From NCBI RefSeq assembly GCF_002803065.1, contig NZ_NNBL01000015.1, positions 1 through 64,000 of the forward strand: DNA of 64,000 nucleotides, written 5' to 3'. The DNA is from Streptomyces sp. CB01635 (GTDB lineage Bacteria > Actinomycetota > Actinomycetes > Streptomycetales > Streptomycetaceae). Below, piece after piece: positions 1-10,700 of this stretch (the first letter of the stretch is position 1; each line of letters starts with the position of its first letter). The position numbers and the translations under genes were made by a program. Under the pieces are notes generated by a model. That model worked only from the letters and a program-made list of their open reading frames with translations, was not told the DNA's origin and did not search any database.

Positions 1-242
1 GCGGTACGGAGGCGCCCGACGCGGGCCCTCGGCGCGCGGGATCGGCGTCGTCGGCGGACGCGGTCGCTCCGGGGCGCCCCTGTTGTGCGGGGAGCGCGTC
101 GGAGGCGCGCCTCAGGGCCCCGCGGGGGTCCGCGGGGGCGGCGGGGCGGGCGGCCGGCCGGCGGCCCTCGTGGGAGGTGGGGTGCTCCGTCACGCGTTTC
201 GAATCCGTCCGTCCTGGGCTGCGCGCCTGATGACGTGCCGCT

Positions 243-950
243 TCACTTCCCGGCACGCCGGCAGTTGAAGAACAGCTGGTGTTCGGGTGGTACATCGGTG
301 CTCGCCGGAGCGTATGCGTACGTGTGCTCGCCGGTGATCTCCAGTCCCGCGTCGCGTACGACCTGGCGCAGCTCGTCCCGCAGAAAACCCGATACCCGGA
401 TTGTGTGCCCCAGGAACGGAATCTCTGTGTCGTCCAGATCGGCCTCGACCATCGACAGGGCGAGCAGCCCGCCCGGCCGGAGCATCGAGCGCAGCAGCCG
501 CAGCGCCGCAGGGATCTCGGTGCGCGGCAGCATCAGCAGCGTGAAGAAGCAGGTGACGGCGTCGAACTCGCCCAACTCGCCCTGCTCCTGGCCGGGTTCG
601 GGTCTCAGTGACGCGATGTCCAGCTGGTGGAACTCGGCCTCGGGGACGTTCTTGCGGGCGAGTTCCAGCATGCCGGCCGACAGGTCCACGCCGACCACGG
701 AGTGCCCCGCGTCGGCCAGTTGACGGCTCGTCGGAACTCCCGTGCCGCAGCCGACCTCGAGCACGCGCGAGCCGGGTGCGAGGCCTGCGAGCAGCGCGTC
801 CACCGCGGCCAACTGGCCTTCCTTGTGCGGGAAGGCGTCGTCGTAGCGGGCGCCGATCGCGTCGAAGGCCTCGGCCTGGCCCGTACGGTCCGGCGCCGGG
901 GTCCGGCGGCCGCTCCCGTACGTCTCGTAACCCTCGCTGCCGTGACTCAC
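243..950 (-). CDS. Class I SAM-dependent methyltransferase
   Basis: A protein of about 235 residues with a Rossmann-fold methyltransferase domain. Motif I is VLEVGCGTG near residues 63-71, followed by an acidic residue at the end of strand 2 (VVGVDLS, Asp89) that would bind the SAM ribose. The rest fits a small UbiE/Methyltransf_11-type enzyme, and the substrate cannot be deduced. I chose the GTG at 950 because the conserved part begins soon after it; the frame is also open to an ATG at 983 and further upstream to 1028. It lies downstream of the DUF402 gene on the same strand with a gap of about 125 bp, so it may be cotranscribed. Confident on the fold, not on the start. Confidence 0.8.
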   Translation of the reverse strand: MSHGSEGYETYGSGRRTPAPDRTGQAEAFDAIGARYDDAFPHKEGQLAAVDALLAGLAPGSRVLEVGCGTGVPTSRQLADAGHSVVGVDLSAGMLELARKNVPEAEFHQLDIASLRPEPGQEQGELGEFDAVTCFFTLLMLPRTEIPAALRLLRSMLRPGGLLALSMVEADLDDTEIPFLGHTIRVSGFLRDELRQVVRDAGLEITGEHTYAYAPASTDVPPEHQLFFNCRRAGK

Positions 951-1076
951 GGTCCCGCCGCCCCTCGATGACCTCGTTGACATCGTGTCAGACCTGCTGC
1001 AAGCGCGAAGAGTTGTACCTGTGCGCACTTCCGGAGGACGATCCTACGTTTGAACCACGGGGGCGCATCAAGGGTC

Positions 1077-1769
1077 TCATGAGGACACATGCGCGGGCGT
1101 ACGGTTCCAGTCACCCGGAAGCGCGGGTACCGGCCACGCGGGATCGGGCCGCCAGTGCTGCCAGCCGTCGGGGAACGGGTGCCCCCAGCCCTCGATCACC
1201 TCGACCGCGGCGCGTCCCGCTCTCCGTACGGATTCGGCCTGCGCCGCGCTCATCAGGCCCGCGATCTGCGCCTGCGCGAACTCGTCCTCGTCGTGCCAGC
1301 GCCAGGTGCGGTCCGCGTAGACCGACAGGTCGAGGAAGTGGTCCTCGGAGTCCACGCCGCCGGCCCACCGCACCCGCGGCTGCTCCAGGTTCACGTACCA
1401 GTTCCTGAACCGCCAGCCCGGCTCCCAGAACAGCCACACCGACCAGGGCTCGCCGGGCCGCGCCAGCTTCAGGACGCCGGTGCCGAACCACCGGTCGCGC
1501 AGGACGGTGCGCGGCTTCGTGTACCGGGTGGCCAGGGGCTCCTCGTGCACCGGTGTGCCGTCGGCCAGGACCGGTCTCACACACTCGGTGCCGGGTGCCA
1601 GCCACACGGCGAGCAGCTCGGCGCTGTCCTCGACGACCGTGACAGGGCGGCAGATGTGGAAGCCGTCCCCGCCGTTCGTCCGGTACCGCCACAGAATCCG
1701 GCTGCCGGGCGCCCAGCGCCCAACGCTGCCGTCGGTCTCACCTGCCAGAATGCTCGTCCGGTCCGTCAT
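1077..1769 (-). CDS. DUF402 domain protein (FomD-like)
   Basis: A 230-residue protein matching the DUF402 family, which includes FomD, a cytidylyl phosphonate hydrolase, and related nucleoside-diphosphate phosphatases. The family core is visible as NWYVNLEQP (residues 123-131), a following run of acidic positions (GGVDSEDHFLDL, about 138-148) and HDEDEF (159-164), which are the expected metal and phosphate ligands. The physiological substrate is unknown. It sits between fumC and the methyltransferase on the same strand, with no obvious functional link to either. The ATG start gives a normal N-terminus. Confidence 0.8.
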   Translation of the reverse strand: MTDRTSILAGETDGSVGRWAPGSRILWRYRTNGGDGFHICRPVTVVEDSAELLAVWLAPGTECVRPVLADGTPVHEEPLATRYTKPRTVLRDRWFGTGVLKLARPGEPWSVWLFWEPGWRFRNWYVNLEQPRVRWAGGVDSEDHFLDLSVYADRTWRWHDEDEFAQAQIAGLMSAAQAESVRRAGRAAVEVIEGWGHPFPDGWQHWRPDPAWPVPALPGDWNRTPAHVSS

Positions 1770-1842
1770 GGACAGATATTAGGTGCCCCCGACACATGAC
1801 GCCGCGGTGCGCGTCACGAATTCGGTCAGTCGCCGAACGCTG

Positions 1843-3261
1843 TTACGGGCGCGTCATCCGCAGGACATCCAGCGCCTCGTCGAGCTGCTCGACCGTGAGG
1901 TCGCCGCGCTCCACGTAGCCGCCCTCCAGGACGACCTCGCGGATCGTCCTCCGCTCGGCCAGCGACTTCTTGGCCACCTTCGCGGCCTCCTCGTAGCCGA
2001 TGTACTTGTTCAGCGGGGTCACCACGGACGGTGACGACTCGGCGTACTCGCGGGCGCGCTCGCGGTGCGCGGTGATGCCGTCCACGGTCCGGTCGGCGAG
2101 CAGGCGCGCGACGTTGGCGAGCAGCCTGATCGACTCCAGGACGTTCTTGGCGATGACCGGCAGCATGACGTTGAGCTCGAAGTTCCCCGCGGCGCCCGCG
2201 GCGGCGACCGTCGCGTCGTTCCCCGTGACCTGAGCGGCGACCATGAGCACCGCCTCGGGAATGACCGGATTCACCTTGCCCGGCATGATGGACGAGCCCG
2301 GCTGGAGGTCCGGCAGGCTGATCTCGGCCAGTCCGGTGCGGGGTCCCGACGCCATCCAGCGCAGATCGTTGGCGATCTTCGTCAGGCCGACGGCGATGGT
2401 CCGCAGCTGCCCGCTCGTCTCCACGACGCCGTCGCGCGCGCCCTGCGCCTCGAAGTGGTTGCGCGCCTCGGTCAGCGGCAGGCCCGTGGTCCGCGCCACC
2501 TCCGCGATGACGGCGGCCGAGAACCCGGGCGGCGTGTTGATCCCCGTGCCCACCGCCGTTCCCCCGAGCGGCAGTTCGGCCAGGCGTGGCAGCGAGGCCT
2601 GAAGGCGTTCGACGCCGTACGCGACCTGCGCCGCGTACCCGCCGAACTCCTGCCCGAGGGTCACCGGCGTCGCGTCCATGAGGTGCGTACGCCCCGACTT
2701 CACGACGTCGGCGAACTCGTCCGCCTTGCGCTCCAGGGCCGCCCGCAGATGGCCGAGCGCCGGGATCAGGTCATGGGTGACGGCGGCGGTGGCCGCGATG
2801 TGGATCGACGACGGAAAGACGTCGTTCGAGGACTGGGACGCGTTCACATGGTCGTTCGGGTGGACGTCGCGGCCGAGGCGCTCCGTCGCGAGGGTCGCGA
2901 GGACCTCGTTGGTGTTCATGTTGGACGACGTGCCGGAGCCGGTCTGGAAGACGTCCACGGGGAACTGGTCGTCCCAGCGCCCGTCGGCGACCTCGCCGGC
3001 CGACTCCGCGATCGCCTGCGCGATGTCCTTGTCCACGACGCCGAGCTCGGCGTTCACATGGGCCGCGGCCGCCTTGATGCGGGCGAGCGCCTCGATGTGG
3101 GCGCGCTCCAGGCGCTGGCCCGAGATGGGGAAGTTCTCCACGGCCCGCTGCGTCTGGGCCCGCCATTTGGCGTCCACGGGGACCCGTACCTCGCCCATGG
3201 AGTCGTGCTCGATCCGGTACCGGCCGCTGTCGCCGCCGCCGTCATTCATCGCCGTCGTCAT
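1843..3261 (-). CDS. fumC: Class II fumarate hydratase
   Basis: A 472-residue, iron-independent fumarase that interconverts fumarate and L-malate in the TCA cycle in the cytoplasm. Signatures: TSSNMN (111-116), the substrate-site stretch HVNASQSSND (138-147), GRTHLMDATP (190-199) and the superfamily signature GSSIMPGKVNP (322-332), whose flexible loop carries the catalytic serine. Length is normal for class II enzymes. The start at 3261 is preferred because GGAGGG lies 6 nt upstream; the in-frame ATG at 3267 touches that ribosome site, and the frame stays open to 3351 without support. It is divergent from the secreted hydrolase gene, and a class I fumarase lies only 1.7 kb away. Confidence 0.95.
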   Translation of the reverse strand: MTTAMNDGGGDSGRYRIEHDSMGEVRVPVDAKWRAQTQRAVENFPISGQRLERAHIEALARIKAAAAHVNAELGVVDKDIAQAIAESAGEVADGRWDDQFPVDVFQTGSGTSSNMNTNEVLATLATERLGRDVHPNDHVNASQSSNDVFPSSIHIAATAAVTHDLIPALGHLRAALERKADEFADVVKSGRTHLMDATPVTLGQEFGGYAAQVAYGVERLQASLPRLAELPLGGTAVGTGINTPPGFSAAVIAEVARTTGLPLTEARNHFEAQGARDGVVETSGQLRTIAVGLTKIANDLRWMASGPRTGLAEISLPDLQPGSSIMPGKVNPVIPEAVLMVAAQVTGNDATVAAAGAAGNFELNVMLPVIAKNVLESIRLLANVARLLADRTVDGITAHRERAREYAESSPSVVTPLNKYIGYEEAAKVAKKSLAERRTIREVVLEGGYVERGDLTVEQLDEALDVLRMTRP

Positions 3262-3365
3262 CGTCATCCCTCCGTAAAACGTGAGCACTTGTCTTGTTCT
3301 GGCTATTCCCAAGCCTCTTACCCGCCAGTAAATACCTCGGGTAACACCCAAATCGGGGAGGCGTC

Positions 3366-4889
3366 ATGAACGTCCTGCACCGCACCAGACCCAGCATCAG
3401 ATGCGCCGTCGCCGTTGTCGCGGCGACGGCCGCCGCACTCGTCGGCCTGACCGCGCCGACCGCGTCCGCGGCACCCGCCGCCGCGGCCACCAGCCCGCTC
3501 CCGCCGGACCTGGAGAAGATCCGCGCGGCCGAGGCCGTCAAGCTCTACGGGGACCCGGCCGAACGGCCCCTCGCCGACCGCAGGACCGCCCTCATCTCGC
3601 TCGGGGACAGCGAGATCTCGGGGGAGGGCGTCGGCACCTACGAGGCCGGCACGAACGGGCCGAACAACTGGTGCCACCGCTCGCCCGACTCCGCCATCCA
3701 CCGCACCGGGATCCCGGCCGACGAGACGTACAACGTCTCCTGCTCGGGTGCGTACACCGGCAACATCCGCATCGGCGGCAGCAAGCAGTACGCCGACGAG
3801 CTGGTGCAGAGCGACTCTCTCGCCGTCAAGGCGCGCAATACGAAGATCAAGATGATCGTGCTCGTCGCGGGCGCCAACGACGACCTCCAGTTCGGCCCCG
3901 TCATGACCGACTGCGTGACCCGCTACCTCACGCTCCAGGGCGCGTGCGAGCCCAAGTACGCGCCGGGCTGGCAGGCCAGGGTCGACGGGCTCGTGCCCAA
4001 GGTCGAGTCGACCGTCGCCGACCTGAAGACCGTGATGCGCGGCGCGGGCTACGCCGACAGCGACTACAAGATCGTCGTCATGGGCTACCCCAGCCCCATC
4101 GGCCCCGACATCCACGACAACCCCGGCTTCCCCGGCAAGCTCCCCGGCGGCTGCCTCGGCTACGACTCCGACGCCGCCTGGGGCCGAAACGCCGCCGTGC
4201 CCGCCTTCGAACGCGGCATGCGCAAGGCCGCCCAGGAGTCCGGCGCCGTCTACCTCGACAACTCCCGCCTCTTCCAGGGCCACGAGGTCTGCATGGAGGA
4301 CGCCTGGGCCCGCGGCCTCTACGTGGACATCTCCAACCCGTTCCCGCCCGACTCCAACTCCGTGCGCCAGTCCTTCCACCCGAACGTGCGCGGCCACGGC
4401 GCCTTCGCCTCCTGCCTCACCCAGCTCTACAACTCCGGCTACCAGGAAGCAGGTTGCGCCGATCCGGCCAGCACCGGCACCCCCAAGCTCTACAAGGGCG
4501 GCTGGGACGACGCCTACCGGCCACTGAAGAACGCGGGCACCGGCACGTGCGCCGACGCCAAGGGAGCGAGCAGCGCGAACAACACGGCCGTCATCGGCTG
4601 GGACTGCTCGGGAACCCGTAACCAGGGCTGGTGGTACGACACGGCCGGCCGGTCCCTGCACTCCGAACTCACCCAGGACCGCTGTGTGGACGTCCCCGAC
4701 AGCGCCTACAGGGCGGGCACGGCCCTCGTCCTGTGGAACTGCCACGGCGGCACCAACCAGCAGTTCGTCCGCCAGGGCGACACCCTGCGCCCGGCCGCCT
4801 CGACGGGCCTGTGCCTGACCCTCGCCTCGGCGAAGGACAACGTACGGCTCCAGAACTGCGACGGCTCGGCGGGCCAGCGGTTCGCCTGA
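3366..4889 (+). CDS. Secreted SGNH/GDSL-type hydrolase with C-terminal ricin-type lectin domain
   Basis: A 507-residue exported protein. A signal peptide is evident: basic N-terminus, hydrophobic core at about 14-30, Ala-rich cleavage region near 35-40. The SGNH hydrolase domain begins with the nucleophile block ISLGDS (Ser82), has GAND in the oxyanion/third block and ends with SFHPN (His338). Paired cysteines fit extracellular folding. Residues from about 385 form a ricin-B (beta-trefoil) lectin with Cys pairs and NQGWW/NQQF versions of the QxW repeat. It is probably a secreted esterase, lipase or carbohydrate deacetylase anchored to a glycan; substrate unknown. GGGGAGG just upstream supports the ATG. 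It ends at a strong bidirectional hairpin. Confidence 0.9.
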   Translation: MNVLHRTRPSIRCAVAVVAATAAALVGLTAPTASAAPAAAATSPLPPDLEKIRAAEAVKLYGDPAERPLADRRTALISLGDSEISGEGVGTYEAGTNGPNNWCHRSPDSAIHRTGIPADETYNVSCSGAYTGNIRIGGSKQYADELVQSDSLAVKARNTKIKMIVLVAGANDDLQFGPVMTDCVTRYLTLQGACEPKYAPGWQARVDGLVPKVESTVADLKTVMRGAGYADSDYKIVVMGYPSPIGPDIHDNPGFPGKLPGGCLGYDSDAAWGRNAAVPAFERGMRKAAQESGAVYLDNSRLFQGHEVCMEDAWARGLYVDISNPFPPDSNSVRQSFHPNVRGHGAFASCLTQLYNSGYQEAGCADPASTGTPKLYKGGWDDAYRPLKNAGTGTCADAKGASSANNTAVIGWDCSGTRNQGWWYDTAGRSLHSELTQDRCVDVPDSAYRAGTALVLWNCHGGTNQQFVRQGDTLRPAASTGLCLTLASAKDNVRLQNCDGSAGQRFA

Positions 4890-4907
4890 CCTTCCGGCAG
4901 ACAGCAC

Positions 4908-4947
4908 AAGGGCCGCCCGTCGCCGTGAAGTCGGCGGGGCGGCCCTT
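4908..4947. terminator. Bidirectional hairpin terminator
   Basis: Arms AAGGGCCGCCC and GGGCGGCCCTT pair perfectly and are separated by a short loop region. The hairpin sits between the convergent SGNH hydrolase and class I fumarase genes, so it can serve both. Confidence 0.8.
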
Positions 4948-4964
4948 CTGCCGTGCGTCAGGTG

Positions 4965-6635
<1,671 letters not shown>

Positions 6636-6789
6636 CTCGCCCATTCCTCTTTCGGCCGGTGGCAGCTGGCATCCATTGGCAGCGCCAACCAGCGTAGAAC
6701 CTGACGGCACGGCCGAGCCTGTGAGGTAAGGCTCAGTTCGCGCTGCCGCCCCCTAGTCGCGATCTATCGCGTTTGGGTACGCTGAGCGG

Positions 6790-7458
6790 GTGGACCTTGA
6801 GAAGCGCTCCGAGCAGCCCGCGCCGCAGACCGATCTGCGTGCCTCCGATGCCGACCGCGACCGCACCGCGGAGATCCTCCGCGAGGCCCTCGCGGAGGGC
6901 CGGCTCACCGCGGAGGAGCACTCCGAGCGGATCGACGGGGTGTACCGCGCCAAGACCCACGCCGAGCTGGAGCCGCTCGTCAGGGACCTGCCCGGCGCCC
7001 ACACGCAGCACCGGCCCACGACCTCGTCGCCGGCCCCGAACCGCCCCGCCATGGGCGCTGTCCCCGCGGTCGCCGACGAGAACCTGGTCGCCGTCTTCAG
7101 CACCTCGGCCCGCAAGGGCCGCTGGCGCGTGGGCCGCAGGACGCACGCGTACGCCATCTTCGGCAACATCGAGATCGACCTCAGCGAGGCGATCTTCGAG
7201 TACCAGCAGGTCGTGATCAAGGCCGTCTCCGTCTTCGGGAACGTGGAGGTCCGCGTCCCGGAGAACATCTCGCTGCGCGGCAGCGGCGGCGGCGTCCTCG
7301 GCAACTTCGAGGTGCACACTCTCGACTCGGCCGACCCGGACGCGCCCGTCGTGTACGTCGACGGCATCGCGGTCCTCGGCAACATCGAGGCCAAGCCCAA
7401 GCGCGGCAAGCGCCTGCGCGATCTGCACGACCGCATGCGCAAACACCTCGACAGCTGA
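6790..7458 (+). CDS. DUF1707 protein with LiaF-like C-terminal domain
   Basis: A 222-residue protein. Residues about 15-68 are a DUF1707 domain (LRASDADRDRTAEILREALAEGRL..EEHSERID), a SHOCT-like helical unit common in actinobacteria. The C-terminal part from about 100 has repeated short beta motifs (FGNIEID, FGNVEVRVP, LGNFEVHT, LGNIEAKP), resembling the LiaF/DUF2154 beta-helix of cell-envelope stress proteins. No membrane segment is apparent, so it is probably cytoplasmic or peripheral. A role in sensing envelope state is inference from the family. The GTG start at 6790 is followed immediately by coding-like sequence. Confidence 0.8.
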   Translation: MDLEKRSEQPAPQTDLRASDADRDRTAEILREALAEGRLTAEEHSERIDGVYRAKTHAELEPLVRDLPGAHTQHRPTTSSPAPNRPAMGAVPAVADENLVAVFSTSARKGRWRVGRRTHAYAIFGNIEIDLSEAIFEYQQVVIKAVSVFGNVEVRVPENISLRGSGGGVLGNFEVHTLDSADPDAPVVYVDGIAVLGNIEAKPKRGKRLRDLHDRMRKHLDS

Positions 7459-7610
7459 CCCGCCTGCTGGACGGCGGACGCGCGGCGGAAGCACGGCGGC
7501 CGGTGGCCGGGGAACTCCCGTCCTTCGGAACTCAGTGCATAGGCGCACACACAGCGGGTAGAGGTTGCTGCATCGTCGCTCGCTCGCGAAGCCGTCGTCA
7601 GGAGTAGACC

Positions 7611-7988
7611 GTGCTGCATCCGCCGCATCAGTCCCTGCAGGTCGCCGCCGTCCCCCCGCAGCGGGGGCCAGTGCGAGATCGGGACCAGGACGCCCCGTGG
7701 CACACGGAGGCCGTGTGCAGGCGCGACGAAGCCGGCCTTTTCTTCGCCCCGTCCAAGGAGCCGACCGCGGCCCGCCTGTCCCGCGAGGAGGCGGCCAAGC
7801 GCGTCTGCGCCCGCTGCCCCGTGATGGTCGAGTGCCGCGAGCACGCGCTCCTTCAGCCCGAGCCCTACGGGGTGTGGGGCGGCCTCACCGCCGCCGAGCG
7901 CCGCGTGGTCCTCGCCCGCAGGCGCCGGCGCGAGGTCGAGCTCCAGAAGGCGGCGAGCTCGGTCGACCAGATCCGCGCGGCTGGCTGA
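7611..7988 (+). CDS. WhiB-family iron-sulfur transcriptional regulator (WblI-like)
   Basis: A 125-residue WhiB-like protein. The four cluster cysteines are Cys36, Cys66, Cys69 and Cys75 (C-x29-C-x2-C-x5-C), followed by the turn GVWGG (87-91) and a basic C-terminus (RRRRR) that contacts DNA or sigma factor. Wbl proteins bind a redox- or NO-sensitive 4Fe-4S cluster and usually act through the principal sigma factor. Position between the DUF1707 gene and glpX matches the place I associate with wblI in Streptomyces coelicolor, so the name is probable but not proven. The GTG start has AGGAG 6 nt upstream. A strong hairpin follows the stop. Confidence 0.9.
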   Translation: MLHPPHQSLQVAAVPPQRGPVRDRDQDAPWHTEAVCRRDEAGLFFAPSKEPTAARLSREEAAKRVCARCPVMVECREHALLQPEPYGVWGGLTAAERRVVLARRRRREVELQKAASSVDQIRAAG

Positions 7989-8009
7989 CCACCCTCCCGA
8001 TACGCGAAT

Positions 8010-8039
8010 GGGGCGCCCCTCCGCACAAAGGGGCGCCCC
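8010..8039. terminator. Hairpin terminator between wbl gene and glpX
   Basis: Perfect 11-bp arms (GGGGCGCCCCT / AGGGGCGCCCC) around an 8-nt loop, between two convergent genes. It can terminate both. Confidence 0.8.
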
Positions 8040-8073
8040 GAACGCGTAGCGGAAAGAACCTGCTTCGCGTGAC

Positions 8074-9108
8074 CTACTTGGCGCGGTCGAAGTCGATCGC
8101 GCTGTACGCGCGCAGCTTCGACAGCCGGTGCTGCGAGTCGATCTGACGGATCGTGCCCGACTTGGAGCGCATCACCAGCGAGGACGTCGTGGCGCTCTCG
8201 GCGCGGTAGCGCACACCGCGCAGCAGCTCGCCGTCCGTGATGCCGGTGGCGACGAAGAACACGTTCTCGCCGGAGACCAGGTCGTTCGTCGACAGGACCC
8301 GGTCCAGGTCGTGGCCCGCGTCGATCGCCCGCTGGCGCTCCGCGTCGTCCTTGGGCCACAGCTTGCCCTGGATGACACCGCCGAGGCACTTGATGGCACA
8401 CGCCGAGATGATGCCCTCGGGGGTGCCGCCGATGCCCAGAAGCAGGTCGATGCCGCTGTCCTCGCGCACCGCGAGCACGGAGCCCGCGACATCGCCGTCG
8501 GAGATCAGCTTGATCCGGGCGCCGGCCTCGCGGACCTCCTTGATGATGCCCTCGTGGCGCGGCCGGTCCAGGATGACGACCGTGACGTCCTCGGGAGCGG
8601 CGCGCTTGGCCTTGGCGATCCGGCGGATGTTCACCGCCACCGGGGCGTTGATGTCCACGTAGTCGGCGGCCTCGGGGCCCGCGACCAGCTTGTCCATGTA
8701 GAAGACGGCGGACGGGTCGAACATGGTGCCGCGGTCGGCGGCGGCCAGGACCGCGATGGCGTTCGGCATGCCCTTGGCGCAGAGCGTGGTGCCGTCGATC
8801 GGGTCAACGGCGATGTCGACCTCGGCGCTCGTCCCGTCGCCGACGCGCTCCCCGTTGTAGAGCATCGGGGCTTCGTCCTTCTCACCCTCACCGATGACGA
8901 CGACGCCGTTCATCGAGACGGTGGAGACGAGGGTCCGCATGGCGCGCACGGCGGCGCCGTCCGCCCCGTTCTTGTCGCCGCGGCCGACCCAGCGGCCCGC
9001 GGCCATGGCCGCGGCCTCGGTGACCCGGACGAGTTCCAGGGCGAGGTTCCGGTCGGGAGCCTCCGCGGGGACTTCGAGTTCGGACGGCAACTGGTGATGC
9101 TCGGTCAT
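8074..9108 (-). CDS. glpX: Class II fructose-1,6-bisphosphatase
   Basis: A 344-residue GlpX-type enzyme that dephosphorylates fructose 1,6-bisphosphate in gluconeogenesis. Metal and catalytic motifs are IGEGEKDEAPML (72-83) and DPIDGTT (102-108). The residue count equals the usual actinobacterial GlpX length. The start at 9108 (MTEHHQLP) has AAAGG about 10 nt upstream; the open frame to 9336 has no conserved character. It is divergent from the DUF4245 gene, with about 148 bp between the two starts. In Streptomyces this is normally the major FBPase, so it is likely essential for growth on organic acids; that is family knowledge. Confidence 0.95.
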   Translation of the reverse strand: MTEHHQLPSELEVPAEAPDRNLALELVRVTEAAAMAAGRWVGRGDKNGADGAAVRAMRTLVSTVSMNGVVVIGEGEKDEAPMLYNGERVGDGTSAEVDIAVDPIDGTTLCAKGMPNAIAVLAAADRGTMFDPSAVFYMDKLVAGPEAADYVDINAPVAVNIRRIAKAKRAAPEDVTVVILDRPRHEGIIKEVREAGARIKLISDGDVAGSVLAVREDSGIDLLLGIGGTPEGIISACAIKCLGGVIQGKLWPKDDAERQRAIDAGHDLDRVLSTNDLVSGENVFFVATGITDGELLRGVRYRAESATTSSLVMRSKSGTIRQIDSQHRLSKLRAYSAIDFDRAK

Positions 9109-9256
9109 CGAGACGCACCTTTCTGATACGACGACGGCCGGATGAGGGTGATGTCCAGACTCTATCGTCAGGCCGACAAAATGAGCAGAGGGCCCCACGT
9201 TTGAGCAGACCGGGCCCACGTGCGGTGATCGCTCACGTACCTGCGACGATGGGGGA

Positions 9257-9778
9257 GTGGCAGGTACCAAAGGCAAGAAGACCGTGGGAAGTCTGGTCCT
9301 CTCGATGGGCGCGACCGTGCTCGCGGCGGCAGGCATCTACGTGTTCGTCCCGCACGACGACTCCGGCACCCCGCCGGTGAAGCGCGTGGACTACCGCGTG
9401 GAGCTGCTGACGGCGCGGCGCGCCGCGGCGTACCCGGTGGCGGCGCCCGAGGGGCTGGCGAAGTCCTGGAAGCCGACGTCGGTGCGGTTCCAGGGCTCGA
9501 ACTTCGACGCGTGGCACCTCGGCTTCCACGACGCCGACGGCCAGTACGTGGGCGTCGAGCAGTCCACGGAGAAGGCGTCGGCCTTCATCGACCGGGCCAG
9601 CCAGGGCGCCACCGAGACCAGCGCGACGCAGCGCATCGGCGGCGAGACCTGGCGGCGCTACAAGGGTGACCAGTACGACGCCCTGGTGCTCAAGGGCGAC
9701 AAGTCGACGACCGTCGTGACCGGTACGGCGTCGTTCGCACAGCTGACGAAGATGGCCGAGGCGCTGCGGACGAAGTAG
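9257..9778 (+). CDS. DUF4245 membrane-anchored protein
   Basis: A 173-residue protein with a basic N-terminus and a single hydrophobic segment at about residues 11-30, followed by an extracytoplasmic domain typical of DUF4245. Such proteins are conserved in actinobacteria next to glpX, but their function is not known. There is no lipobox cysteine, so it is more likely an anchored membrane protein than a lipoprotein. The GTG start at 9257 follows a G-rich ribosome site directly upstream. A strong hairpin lies downstream of the stop. Confidence 0.8.
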   Translation: MAGTKGKKTVGSLVLSMGATVLAAAGIYVFVPHDDSGTPPVKRVDYRVELLTARRAAAYPVAAPEGLAKSWKPTSVRFQGSNFDAWHLGFHDADGQYVGVEQSTEKASAFIDRASQGATETSATQRIGGETWRRYKGDQYDALVLKGDKSTTVVTGTASFAQLTKMAEALRTK

Positions 9779-9836
9779 GTGATTCAGGGATCCCGGCGCG
9801 TGGGATTTCGGGGATTTCAGGCACTTCGGCGCATGG

Positions 9837-9870
9837 GAAAGGCCCCCCGGCTGTTGCCGGGGGGCCTTTC
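9837..9870. terminator. Hairpin terminator
   Basis: 14-bp perfect arms (GAAAGGCCCCCCGG / CCGGGGGGCCTTTC) with a 6-nt loop, between the convergent DUF4245 and nitroreductase genes. Confidence 0.85.
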
Positions 9871-9917
9871 TCGTCAAGCGTGCGGGAGCACTCGGAGGGA
9901 GTGCTCGGCGGGAGCAC

Positions 9918-10508
9918 TCAGATCGTGGTGATGACCTGGTCGTGCTCCAGGCGCGGGGAGCGCGGGAACCAGGCGTCGTCGCCCGGCTTGCCGATGTTGA
10001 TGACCATCAGCGGGGTGTGGTCGTCGTCCAGGAACTCCTTCTGGACACCGGCGAAGTCGAGGCCGGTCATCGGGCCCGCGGCCAGGCCGGCGGCGCGGAC
10101 GCCGATGATGAAGTACGCGGCCTGCAGGGTGGCGTTCAGGGCGGCGGCACCCTCACGGGCGGGGCGCTCCGCGAAGAAGACGTCCTTGGCCTGCGGGAAG
10201 TGCGGGAAGAGCGCCGGGAGCTCCTCGTGGAACTCGTTGTCCGCGGAGAGGATCGCGACCAGCGGGGCGGAGGCGGTCTTCGGGCGGTTGCCCTCGGCCA
10301 TGTGCTGCACGAGGCGCTCGCGGGCCTCGGGGGAGCGGACCAGGGTGATGCGCAGCGGCGACTGGTTGAAGGCCGTCGGACCGAACTTGACCAGGTCGTA
10401 GATCGCCTGGACCTGCTCGTCGGTCACCGGCTCATCGGTGAAGGTGTTCGCGGTGCGGGCCTCGCGGAACAGCAGGTCCTGGGCGGCGGGGTCAAGAACG
10501 AGAGACAT
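9918..10508 (-). CDS. Nitroreductase-family oxidoreductase (malonic semialdehyde reductase-like)
   Basis: A 196-residue flavoprotein of the nitroreductase superfamily, closest in appearance to the RutE/HadB branch (FTDEPVTDEQVQAIYDLVKFGPTAFNQSPLR, and AAGLAAGPMTGLD in the C-terminal half). These enzymes bind FMN as dimers and reduce aldehydes or nitro compounds with NAD(P)H; RutE-type members reduce malonic semialdehyde. No other rut gene is nearby, so the substrate here is open. The ATG has AGAAGG 7 nt upstream. It is monocistronic between a hairpin and the xseB end. Confidence 0.85.
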   Translation of the reverse strand: MSLVLDPAAQDLLFREARTANTFTDEPVTDEQVQAIYDLVKFGPTAFNQSPLRITLVRSPEARERLVQHMAEGNRPKTASAPLVAILSADNEFHEELPALFPHFPQAKDVFFAERPAREGAAALNATLQAAYFIIGVRAAGLAAGPMTGLDFAGVQKEFLDDDHTPLMVINIGKPGDDAWFPRSPRLEHDQVITTI

Positions 10509-10700
10509 GGATCAACCTTCTCGATACGTACGTGCTGGGGGTGCGGCCGGTCCGTCGCGACGCTGCGAACGGACCAGCCGATGCACACGACAGTACGTCA
10601 GCACCGTTTAACATTCAACCAAAACTGGAACCTCGTGACCCGCTTCACAAACCCCTGACGCCGCGTCTCGTCCCGCTCGCCGTCCGCAGGCCCCCGCCCC

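Noticed and set aside
195..215. tRNA T-arm-like GTTTCGAATCC near the left edge
   Set aside because: Flanking bases do not pair into a T stem and no acceptor or anticodon arm fits around it.
1..242. Overlapping plus-strand frames at the left edge
   Set aside because: Extremely Gly/Arg-rich without domain or ribosome site; I see no gene here, only GC-rich sequence downstream of the methyltransferase stop.
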